In this document: in pieces, positions 34,015 to 43,312 of the stretch
Layout of the letters: the number at the start of each line of letters is the position of its first letter
Position numbering within the stretch: position 1 is the stretch's first letter
Notes under the pieces: model-generated
What the model was told of the DNA's origin: nothing
The model's input: the letters and a program-made list of their open reading frames with translations, nothing else
Database searches by the model: none
Made by a program: the position numbers and the translations under genes
Source: Tetmemena sp. SeJ-2015
Taxonomy: Eukaryota; Ciliophora; Spirotrichea; Sporadotrichida; Oxytrichidae
Assembly (NCBI GenBank): GCA_027382625.1
Contig: JAJKFJ010022856.1
Coordinates: 1 to 64,000 of the forward strand
Direction: 5' to 3'
DNA: 64,000 bases

Positions 34015-34856
34015 TATTAGTTTTGAAGCTGATGCTGCTTTACCTTCTTGTAGTCCCATAACTATTGTGAAAGAAACAATGGATTCATTGCTTAAACAAA
34101 TAAATCTTTGTTTTGGCAATAATACCTCAGCTTTAAAGCAGGATCATCCTACAGTGCAAGCATTTGATGCTACTACTAAAAATTTGCTGGCTACTATGCT
34201 TCGATTATATGATAAACTAAATGGAAATATAGGAATTTGAAGTGACTAGTTATTCGTGGAATTCAAACTCATCCTCTGTCTCAGAAATTGATTTTCTTCT
34301 TCAAGAGAAGTTTAATGATATTTTTAGTGAAATTAATATAGAGAAGTAACATAGCTTTCAAATGTTGGATGTAGGACTGGTAATCTGGCGAGTTTCTAAG
34401 GCTCTCCTTAACCTTGCTGATTCTGCCTAAGTTGGTATTGATTCTCGAAATTCTTAGAATTAAGTAGTAAATCTTACTAGAATGAGAGGTCCTGGGAAAA
34501 TTGATTATTCTAAACACGCTTTTAATGCAAAGGAGGCTTGCTATTTACATAAACTGATCTTTAGTTTGCATTATTCTGATTATAATCCCAGTAATCAATC
34601 TCATTTTAGTTTGTCATTCCTCGAAACTATGCCTAACCTGGAACTGCAGAGCTGAATTTACTTGATCTGATTCAAAATTATTTTTAAAAAGACATGATAA
34701 TTATAAAGTGATTTGAGGTGTCTGAGACTAGTGCTGATATATTGGATTTGAAGAATTAAGAGTATTCATTCCAGCATTAAGGAACAAATTATTTTTCCTT
34801 TGTCTGTACACATCAGGTGTCGTCATTTGAATAATCGAGATAATGAGCTGACCTGA
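34015..34856 (+). CDS. unrecognised protein with T-rich codon endings
   Basis: Two long plus-strand stretches follow each other. The first (about 34022-34242) has CSPITIVKETMDSLLKQINL and FDATTKNLLATMLRLYDKLN. The second (about 34258-34650) has VSEIDFLLQEKFNDIFSEIN, DVGLVIWRVSKALLNLADSA and GKIDYSKHAFNAKEACYLHK. A final piece has FEVSETSADILDLKN and ends in TGA near 34852. Both read like folded protein. Codons end in T far more than in neighbouring genes. No start codon is resolved and no family recognised. Confidence 0.45.
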
Positions 34857-35032
34857 ATCAAGAAATGTAGTTAAAGGTGAAAGGAAAAAGGATTACTATA
34901 AAATTTAATATCATTTCTTTATTAAGACTTTAACTAGTTAAAATAAAAGTAAACTCCGAATTCACCTGTAAATAAACTTTAATAATTTATTTCAAAATTG
35001 CTTTTACAATACATTTAAATTATACTTTCAAA
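34857..35032. promoter_or_regulatory. AT-rich upstream region of the actin-like gene
   Basis: About 175 bp, strongly AT-rich, directly before the actin-like start codon. It probably contains its promoter and 5' leader. No defined motif seen. Confidence 0.4.
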
Positions 35033-36178
35033 ATGGACGACTCAGTTGCAGTGATGCTAGATATTGGCTCTTTTAATCTGAAGGCAGGGTTCGCTGGAGA
35101 GGATGCTCCAAAAGTTATCATTCCAACTCTGCTTGGTAAGCCTAAGCACCCTGGAGTGATGGTAGGAATGGACTAAAAAGACTTTTACGTGGGTGCAGAA
35201 GCTATCTCAAAGAAGCACCTCTTGACTTTGAGTTGCCCTATTGAAAATGGACTAATCACTGACTTTGATAGTCTAGAACATATCCTCACAGAGATGATGA
35301 ATAACGAATTGAAGTCTGGCTTTGAGGATTAGAAAGTTATGATCAGTGAGCCTCCAAACACCACCCTTGAAACTCGCACCAAAATTGCAGAGCTCTTCTT
35401 CGACCGTTTCGAGGTCAGATCACTTTACTTTGCAAGCCAGCCAGTCCTATCTTTGTATGCAAGCGCAAGGACAACAGGAACTGTAGTAGATTGTGGTCAT
35501 AGTATAACTTACTGTGTCCCTATCTATGAAGGCTATGCTATACCTCATGCAATACTGACTATGCCAATTGCAGGTAGATCATTAAGCGAATTCATGTTCA
35601 CTATGCTCTCTAAGCCAGGAATTATTGATAAGATTCAAGATGACTCGTTCGTCTTTGACTTAGATGTGGCTCGTTAAATCAAGGAGAATAACTGCATAGT
35701 TGCATAAGACTTTGATGCAGAGATGAAAGCTGCCAGTGAATAGAAAACTTTTGAGAGAAAGTACACACTTCCAGGTTCAACTCAGGAAATTACACTTTCT
35801 ACTCAGCTTCTTAAATGCCCTGAGATGCTATTCTAACCCAGTGTTTAAGGCAGTAAAGACTTGGATGGCATTCATAAGTACACTTTCGACTGTATCATGA
35901 AGTGCGATACTGAGATCAGAAGAACACTCTTCAAGAATATTGTTCTTGCCGGAGGAACCACAGCGATTGAAGGTATGAGAGAAAGAATGAAGAAGGAAAT
36001 TTAAGCACTTGCTCCATCTCCTATGGGGCCAGAAGTGGAAGCTCCAGCTGATAGAAAGTTCTCATAGTGGCTTGGAGGATCTATCCTTTCTAATTTGGAA
36101 TCTTTCAATCATATGTGGATAACTAAAGAGCAATACAAGCAACATGGAAACGCTATAATCTATCGTAACTGTTTCTGA
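35033..36178 (+). CDS. divergent actin or actin-related protein
   Basis: A single uninterrupted frame of 381 residues (actin is about 375) from ATG 35033 to TGA 36176-36178, with several in-frame TAA/TAG read as Gln. Actin landmarks in order: N-terminal phosphate loop [72 protein letters not shown] with the second phosphate loop [26 protein letters not shown], and the C-terminal [19 protein letters not shown] ending in CF. Differences from conventional actin are many (DIGSFN for DNGSG, VVDCGH for LDSGDG). It is either a divergent actin or an orphan ARP. It lacks introns and IESs, unlike its neighbours. Confidence 0.9.
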
Positions 36179-36256
36179 TACTTAGTTTTCATTTATTTCA
36201 AAGAGTTTGTTTCTTCGTTATTTTAGTAAAGCCTTTATCTAAATAGTGCCCAACTT

Positions 36257-36262
36257 TAGAGT
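36257..36262 (+). other. scrambled pointer TAGAGT, C-half side
   Basis: TAGAGT here matches minus-strand TAGAGT at 42324-42319. Joining there gives ...LRGSYRVYKTISDV..., which is in frame and fits the POLD2 family. It is therefore the likely recombination pointer between inverted MDSs. Confidence 0.85.
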
Positions 36263-36991
36263 ATACAAAACGATCTCAGATGTGTTGGATTTTTTCGAGC
36301 AGTTCCTAGACAAGTTGAGTGGAGTAGTAGATGTGGACATCATGCCCGGCCAAGATGACTTCAGCAGTTCTTTCCTACCTCAACAACCTCTCAACTCCTG
36401 CTTGTTCCCATTGCTGTAAGATAACCCAGCTGTGAACTTAGTTACTAACCCCCACTCATTTGAGATAAATGGACTTAACTTCCTGGGCGCTTCTGGGTAA
36501 AACCTCCATGATATTTTCTCCTACACTAAGGGCAAGGATTTCGGAAACTAATCAATCTATTAAGTTAACGCTAAATTGACAAATGTCATTTTTAATCAGA
36601 AGACTTGGAGCCGATAGATGCACTAGAGCTTACTTTGAAAATGAGACACATTTGCCCGTCTTCACCAGACACTCTCAGGTCCTTCCCTTAATTAGAAGCA
36701 GATCCCTTCGTGATCCATCATGCTCCACACGTTTACTTCGCTGGCAACTAAGATTACTACCAAGAGAAGATTCTCTTTTCTAATGAAGGCATGGCCAAAG
36801 CCTCCTCCACCTCTCACATTCAAGCTGTGAAACTAGTCAGTGTTCCTAACTTCAGCAAGACAAAGAGTATCGTACTTCTGGATTTGGGAACACTTTAAAG
36901 CTATGAGCTAAAGTTCGATTTGAGTGAGGGACTTCTACCTACAATGAGTGCAAGAAACACTAAACTCAATTTTTTATTCAAAATTTATTGA
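36257..36991 (+). CDS. POLD2: DNA polymerase delta subunit 2, C-terminal half (scrambled locus B)
   Basis: Reads VYKTISDVLDFFEQFLDKLS, DVDIMPGQDDFSSSFLPQQP, VNLVTNPHSFEINGLNFLGA (then SGQN), the hallmark phosphoesterase-like region of the polymerase delta B-subunit. Across a 44-bp IES it continues EDLEPIDALELTLKMRHICP, SSPDTL, DPFVIHHAPHVYFAGNQ and LVSVPNFSKTKSIVLLDLGT, ending in TGA at 36989-36991. There is no N-terminal half upstream, where the actin-like gene ends at 36178. The first bases carry pointer TAGAGT (36257-36262), shared with the end of the N-terminal half on the other strand at 42.3 kb. The protein is the scaffold subunit of replicative polymerase delta. Confidence 0.92.
36555..36598. 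other. IES, 44 bp, pointer TAATCA, in POLD2
   Basis: TAATCA at 36549-36554 and 36593-36598. Removal joins ...GKDFGNQS to EDLEPIDALELTL..., restoring the conserved order SGQN...MRHICPSSPDTL. Confidence 0.88.
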
Positions 36992-37273
36992 TAAGTATAC
37001 CCAAATTTAATGAAGAGGAGAAGATGGAATGATTATCAAAGAAAAAAGTAAGCAATCTAAATTATTTCTACCAGTTTAAAGTTAATAAATTTGAAGAACC
37101 AACAATTATAAAATAGGCTCTCTAAAAAATACAAGAAATTTTATAAGAATGAAAATAATTGCTTCTCTAGTGTTATCTTAATGTTCGTAAATGAGGACTT
37201 ACTCTCATCTATCATTCTTGTTAGCAGTTATGATTTTAAAGTCTGATAATCATCATTACATTTTGAGGGGAGT
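36992..37273. other. short region between convergent stops
   Basis: Lies between the POLD2 C-half stop and the channel stop. A plus-strand ORF at about 37011-37240 (starting MKRRRWNDYQRKKQA) is open, but it is AT-rich and low in information, so I do not call it a gene. Probably 3' flanks and spacer. Confidence 0.4.
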
Positions 37274-40200
37274 TCATTTTCTTTCAACAAATGTTGAGCC
37301 CTTCTAAAGGGTTGAGATTGAAGTGGCATCGTTGCGAGCTGCTTTTTGGATCTGAATTAAGGCTTCTCTTTGAGATCTGTCATCTTCATCTGAGTCAGAG
37401 AGATTATCATCCTCAACTCTTAAAACATTGCCAGAAAATCTTGTAGTCTGCAAGAATTGAGAATACTCTTTAGGTCTCTGAGTGATCCAAAAATAGCGAA
37501 AAATTCAACACTTTGACTTTAAATATGATGCTCTGATGCTTGGGCTCAAGACTCTCAACCACGATAGAGTCTTCAATTAACGAGAGCGCTATAGATTTCT
37601 TGGACTGTTGATTTTGAAGGTTGGCACCGAGAGATGTCGGTTACTTTTAAAGAGCGTTGCTGGCTGCTCCTCTTCCAAGGATTTGATTCTTCAACCCTTG
37701 AATTTGAGAGGACATTCAAATCATATATGCTTTAATAAAGGTAGGATATATAGTTCGAACATAGAAATGAAGTTTTAGTATAACTTTTATTTTGTAATTT
37801 TTGACATAAATAACTTTTCCTTTATTATTTACTGATTGCAGACAGATATATTTTTGAAGAAAGCTTCTTAAAAATAACAAGGTCTGGAAAGAAGCTATCT
37901 TGTGAAGTCTGTCGATCTGAAGGAGGATTCGAGAGAACTTCTTGTCTTCTTCACTAAGGTTCATAGAGATTTCCTTCTCGTACATTTCCAAGACCTTCTG
38001 CTTTAGCTTCTTTCTGATCTTTCTCTCTCTGTCAGTCTTCTCGGCCATGTTGATTTTAATGGCTTCTCTTAGACCGGGTTTCGCTTTCTTGAACTTGATC
38101 TCCTGGATTCTTCGCATCACAATGTTCTTCTGTAGGTTTATAAAATGAGTATTAGAAGATCATGTTTTCAAGCTTCCAGGCAAGTTGCTGCTTGGAGAGG
38201 GAAAGATTCCTGTTTCTCAGTTCTGGAGGGAGGTTCATGATGTAATGGATATTAAACTTAGACTTAGTCATTTTTATATGTAGTCAAGGGGATAAGAGAG
38301 ACCGATCTTGGCGATCTCAGATTGGTATCTGAGGAATTTTTCCTCCAAGTCAGCCTTGTGCATGCTGCAAATTTTGGTCATTATAGACAAGGGCAACTTC
38401 TAAACAACGCAGGGAGTCAGGAATTTAATATCCACCATTGCATTGTCTTCGTTAAACCAGTTCCTGTAGTTTAATCAATCCTCTTATTAATAAACTCCAA
38501 TAATTATAGTAGTTAATGATGGAGCCTCTGTGGAGTCTTTCTATTACGAAAGTATGGCCATCAAAATTAGCTGATACCTCAACCACTCCATCAGTGATGA
38601 AATAAAGTGAAGAAACTTAATCGCCGATTCTTTGAAGGATATCACCCTCTGAATAGTGCTTCAAGTCCATGTGGTAAATCACATCATGGATTGCATCCTC
38701 ACTCACTCCCGAAAAGTAAGGGATTATTTATGTGAGTGGAAATTAAATCATGGATTTTCTTAAGGCAGGTGCGAGTAAACTTCTTCATGCGATCGTTGTA
38801 CTTGAAGATACCTTTCTTTAAGATTTCCTTGAAGCGAGGGAACTCAGTCATGATATTTTGGAACATCACCTTTGAAAGCTTGGCAAGGGTAGAGTACTTC
38901 CTGGAAACCACAGTAGCTGTTCTCTTGCATCCATATACCAAACCGATCTCACCAAAGTAGTCACCGTTGCAATAACCGATGAAATTAAATAAGAAAGAAA
39001 CTATTCATCATATTTTGCCAAGGACCTTGAAGTTCTTGATAACTTTATTATTCTCGTCTTTGATGTTCACCACGCTCTAAAATTAACTATATATTTTAAA
39101 CTAACGCACTCACCTCTTGCAATTAGATAGAAGTCGGTACAGTCTCCATACTAGTGGAAAATTACATCTTCTGGCTGGTTCAACTGAGTGCTTATTCATA
39201 GATAAATGTCTAAAGCCTCTAAAACGTTATATACTTAGCTAAGAGGCAATTAGAGAGACCACAATTTCCTTCACTTTCATTTTGAAAATTCTGCTTGTAA
39301 CTATCTTTGTGCTTGCTTTAGGGTCGGTGCTAATCTCATCCATTTTGCTTCTCACAACCTTCTTTACACCTTAGAAAATACTTCACTCTTAAATTAAGGA
39401 TCTTAAGCTCTGGATTAGTCTTGATAATCTCTGAGAATATCTCTACAGCCACCTTGGATTTGAGACTTGGTGAAATCATTTAATAAAACTTGCTCAACTC
39501 TTCTTGCTGCTCTCTCGTAGACTAAATCATGACTATGAAGTCTCTCACATTGCCTTGCACATTAGTTGGAATGCCTAAATCCTTCATGGCTGTATTGGCT
39601 AACATTAAATCGCTTGACTTAAAATGAGAGAATTTAAAGCGATATCAATCTGCTTTTGGAACTTAGCAGATCTTCTTGAAGCCATCTATACCAGAACTTT
39701 ATTCAAAAATGTTTAAGGGATTAAAAAATGTTGAACTGCTATTCCACCAGAGACACTTGCTGCCACAATTAAGTCTATGAGCAGGATGACTGTTGCTATA
39801 ACAGTTTCATCGTCTGCTCTAGGGGCGATTTCATTTGGCTTCATCATCAGTACTGAATACATATTGATAACCTCATTTTCATTATTGAATAATAGATAGA
39901 GACCAGATACTGCTAGCCGTAGTTTGTCTCACCAAAGAAAGTTTCTAGAAGATTTTCAGATTCTACTGGTGAGTGCCAGAACATAGGTGGCAGCCAAGTT
40001 TCATTTTCAGAGCACATGTAAAACCAGATGCACCCTTTCATGTGGATATAAATTACCAGATAAAAGATCAGTTGGCAAAGTTTTATCATCTAATACAAAG
40101 GTCAGCTTTAGAAATGTATGATGAATTACTTACAGCTTTAGTCTCGTCTCTGACACTAAGTTTCTTGATAATATTTGAGAGTGAAGTTATACGAATCACC

Positions 40201-41175
40201 TTTAGAGTTGGAGCAAGTTTAGCTGCGGCGCTGCTACTCAGTTTGTTGAAGGGGAAAGTTGCAGCCATATCGATCCAAAAATGTGCTTCTAACAGATAAT
40301 CTACAGCTTAAAACTACTAACACATGAAATAAGGTTTTAAAAGCTATGTGCTTTCTGTCAAACACCTCATTTCCATCATGGTCTTATAATAATAAAAATC
40401 AACGAATAGGTCATAAAGAGTAGTGTTGAACTTAAACAGCACGTCCAAAGCAAATATAGCCTCTACACCATATTCAAATACCTTCCATCCTACTGTGTGC
40501 CCAAAGGGAGGCTCGTAGGCGATTTCCACTGGCAGCATGAAGCATATCACAATAGCTAGAATAACTCTTTCAATTATTGAAGAAATTTAAATAGAATGAG
40601 AACCATGATGTCCCACCAGAAAACCCAATTGTCATCACACCTGAAGATGAACCTTTCAAATTTTATTAATTTAGAATTCATTTTATCAATTATACCTTGC
40701 TAAAAAGAACAATCAGTTTCATATATTTGGTTATGGTGATTGCTTTTAAAATAAGAGAGAAAGTGGCAAAAAGAGTAAACTTACGAATCTTATCCATATC
40801 TATAGGACCGTGAGCATGGCCATGCCCACCGTGATGATGGACAACAGGTAGTGGCGGTAGATTCTTCATTCTATCTTCTAAAAAGTCTCCCCACTCATCA
40901 TCAAGCTCGTTTTAGAAGAGCTGATTCCTCTTTTTATTGGATCCCCTCTACTTTTCTTGCTCCACTTAAGCTCACTCTATTTAAATTTTCTAGTTAATAT
41001 AAGCAATGATTGCATTCTCTTTGACTAGTTTGTTTATTTATTTAATGAATTTCAAATCAAATGACCATCTTTGAATCCCTCTCCTAGATTTTTGTTTTTT
41101 GTTCGTCACCTATCATCTTCATCAATTACTAGGTCTAACTTATCTTTTTGACTACTGATTAGAACTTTTGAAGAG
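37274..41175 (-). CDS. ciliate cyclic-nucleotide-binding cation channel with two cNBDs
   Basis: A cytosolic N-terminus (RWSFDLKFIKQINKLVKEN and a His-rich VVHHHGGHGHAHGP) is followed by a GT-AG intron. The membrane core includes MLPVEIAYEPPFGHTVGWKV with ALDVLFKFNTTLYD, then LVIYIHMKGCIWFYMCSENE. The pore-exit/S6 segment is YSVLMMKPNEIAPRADDETV, followed by LIVAASVSGGIAVQ. A C-linker leads to a first cNBD (DYFGEIGLVYGCKRTATVVS) and a second (YHMDLKHYSEGDILQRIGDQ; GVVEVSANFDGHTFVIERLH). The tail is a Lys/Glu coiled coil and a Ser/Asp-rich end, TGA 37274-37276. One IES is certain; several other frame changes (40060-40300, 39000-39250, 38480) are unresolved. The NEIAP signature replaces the usual GYG vicinity, as in other ciliate channels of this class. 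Confidence 0.8.
39860..39891. other. IES, 32 bp, pointer TGAATA, in channel pore region
   Basis: TGAATA at 39854-39859 and 39886-39891. On the minus strand, removal joins ...SIYYS to VLMMKPNEIAPRA..., reconstituting the pore/S6 signature. Confidence 0.85.
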
Positions 41176-41379
41176 TTGATTTACCACCTACAGCAAGATT
41201 ATTAAGGATTTATTAAATTTAGGGATATTTGAAAAATATTGAACATTATTCTTTGTCGCTGTTTAAAAATAGATTACTCCCATGGGTACATTTATAATAA
41301 TTTGGTATAGAATCTATTAAAAAGGGCGATTTAAATAAGATTTTAGGTAAATTTCGTAGTAGCGAGAGAAATATGGTCA

Positions 41380-41930
41380 TTTTGAAGACTTAGCTAAGCT
41401 AATATGTTTTGCTTAACTTTTTTAGTTTTAGGATGGTTGGGCCATTAGCCCAGTTAAACCCAAATAATTGAAAATGGGAGTTAGCTTACCTATGCCAGAG
41501 ATAGGGGTAATTCCTCCATCATTAGATACTGATCAAATAAATATATATTTTAGATACGGGGAACTCGCTGTGCTGCTTCCCTAACGTTATGCTTGGGTTG
41601 AAAACTACGCTAAGTCCCTTCTTTGTAACTGGAAGCATGGGCTCTGTTTATTTGGCTTCCACAGTAGCAAGTCCAAGCTTATAAAAGCTAAAATATTTTA
41701 GCTCAGCTAAACTCTTGATTTTATGAGCAGCCTTGATTGGTTGGGCCTCCCTATTATTTGAAAGAGCTGGTGTGCCAGTGTTTCCTTAGGAGAGCTGATA
41801 CTCCTCCAACTGCATCTCATGATTTTTCGAAAAGTTGTCTGGCAGATAAAAATTTATTGTAAAATGAATACAGGCAGGTTGGTCCTGCTCCCATTTTCCT
41901 TTGGAGATGGATCTTATGAGTCTTTATCTA
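41380..41930 (+). CDS. unrecognised coding fragments
   Basis: A plus-strand stretch at about 41555-41755 reads RYGELAVLLPQRYAWVENYA and NWKHGLCLFGFHSSKSKLIK, ending in TGA. After a frame change, ADTPPTASHDFSKSCLADKN and NEYRQVGPAPIFLW follow to about 41910. It sits between the channel gene and the POLD2 N-half and is inverted relative to both. T-rich codon endings as in other plus-strand fragments here. Possibly MDSs of another scattered gene. Confidence 0.35.
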
Positions 41931-42318
41931 ACTCATTCATAAAAATACAAGATCAATTTGATTTACGCCTTGAAATTTACATAATTTTATAGGGATTAAA
42001 TTGTAACCGAACTATATTTAAAATGAGAAAATGGCTTATGTTAGTTACGTTTCGATTCGCCATAGTGATTCGGCTACCCTAATGTATTCTACTTAATTAT
42101 ATATAACTATTTTTATCAACTGATAATAGGAACCTACAGCTTCGTAATTAATAAAGCTGCTTCTCTTATATAAAACTCCCAAATTAAGTCAAATAATCCA
42201 GCTTCCCTTATTCAAATTATTAAATCTAATTCTTACTAACTCCAATTTTTCATTTTTTTTCTTATACTCTATAGTTGAGTAAGACATGAAGGATTCTCAC
42301 CTTTGATTCAGAGTTTGA
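41931..42318. other. AT-rich spacer beside scrambled POLD2 half
   Basis: About 390 bp of AT-rich DNA next to the internal (pointer) end of the POLD2 N-half. No coding stretch I can support. It should be eliminated or lie outside the assembled POLD2 gene. Confidence 0.45.
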
Positions 42319-42324
42319 ACTCTA
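42319..42324 (-). other. scrambled pointer TAGAGT, N-half side
   Basis: Plus-strand ACTCTA, so TAGAGT in the coding direction after ...GSY. It matches the copy that opens the C-terminal half at 36257-36262. The retained reading is ...GSYRVYKTISDV.... Confidence 0.85.
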
Positions 42325-43240
42325 TAAGAGCCCCTCAGAACTTAATCTGCGTCCTCAGGCTGGCTAATTGAATTGCCGGCAATAACAACTCTAGAGATCT
42401 AACTAGCTAACTAAAATTGAAGATTACTTTAGACTATAAAATCTTACTCTAGCATTTTCTGATCCGCCCAGTTCTCCTCTCATGAATCTCAGCAGCATCT
42501 CAGTGGAGAAAGTTTCGATAGGCTGGCCGAATTCCAAACCGCTTATGAAGGCAACAAATTCCCTCTTGTTGTCTCTCAATCCTTCATAGAGTCCTCTCTC
42601 TAACCTTAAATTCACGCTTTTAGGAAGAGGATCCACAAAAGGTATGCCTGCAAAACAGTAGTCCAACACATCAATAAAGCCATGTCCATCAGCCCTTGCT
42701 TTGAGACCAAGGATAGTACCAGACACGAAGTGGTGGGGATTGAACTTTTAGCTAGGTCTAATTCTCACTCTACCAGAAATGTCTTCAATAACTGCGTAAT
42801 CCTCTTCTCCAACGTACAATCCATGTCTGAATTTTTGAGTACCAAGAACTCCAAGTACGTTCTTCAATATGGTTGGCTTGAGAGGCATCTCTTTGAAGAG
42901 AGTCCCAATTATCACAGACAATTGACCAGGCTTGATTTCTAAGATGTTATTGACATAAACTAGAGGTGTCTGAGACTTGCTCTAAAATGAAGGATTATTT
43001 TCCCATAATAGCTCCGCGTTTTCGCGCACGGCCGGCTTCAAGGACTGCAATCTCAGCCAGTAAAGATGAGCATACTAAACCATTTCTCTTGGCTTTTAGT
43101 CCACTAAAAAATCTTCATTCTTCATTTTGTAGGTAAGGTTAGAGTGTTTGGTGAGTGCTGCCTTCAGGCGCATTAAGCTCTGTCTATTTTTATTCCTCGA
43201 TCTTCAAGAAATTTTCGAGATACTGATGAATGTCCGCCAT
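42319..43240 (-). CDS. POLD2: DNA polymerase delta subunit 2, N-terminal half (scrambled locus A)
   Basis: ATG 43240 gives MADIHQYLENFLK. After a probable very small IES (AGA pointer, near 43200) it continues RLKAALTKHSNLTYKMKNED, PREMVQYAHLYWLRLQSLKP and the OB-fold region VIIGTLFKEMPLKPTILKNV, EEDYAVIEDISGRVRI, VSGTILGLKARADGHGFIDV, LDYCFAGIPFVDP. Then comes FMRGELGGSENAR and, across a 58-bp IES, VVIAGNSISQPEDADQVLRG. The frame then reaches TAGAGT and runs into non-homologous sequence ending in TGA. The missing remainder is exactly the plus-strand segment at 36257-36991. Assembled length is about 510 residues (human POLD2 is 469). Confidence 0.92.
42395..42452. other. IES, 58 bp, pointer ACTCTAG, in POLD2
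   Basis: ACTCTAG at 42388-42394 and 42446-42452 (CTAGAGT in the coding direction). Removal joins ...GGSENAR to VVIAGNSISQ..., matching the family's RVILAGN motif. This pointer contains the TAGAGT word used at the scrambled junction. Confidence 0.88.
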
Positions 43241-43312
43241 TGCAATTCTCGTTTATTGAGAGTGGGAAAGGTTATTTTGAAATTATAGATTAGCCCGCAT
43301 TTAAAATCTCAA

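Noticed and set aside
37011..37240. Plus-strand ORF beginning MKRRRWNDYQ
   Set aside because: It is AT-rich, low in information, lies between two convergent stops and has no recognisable feature; open frames of this size arise easily with only one stop codon.
36246..43240. POLD2 pieces as pseudogene fragments
   Set aside because: The pieces are complementary, non-overlapping, undamaged and share a pointer that joins them in frame; a pseudogene would not show this.
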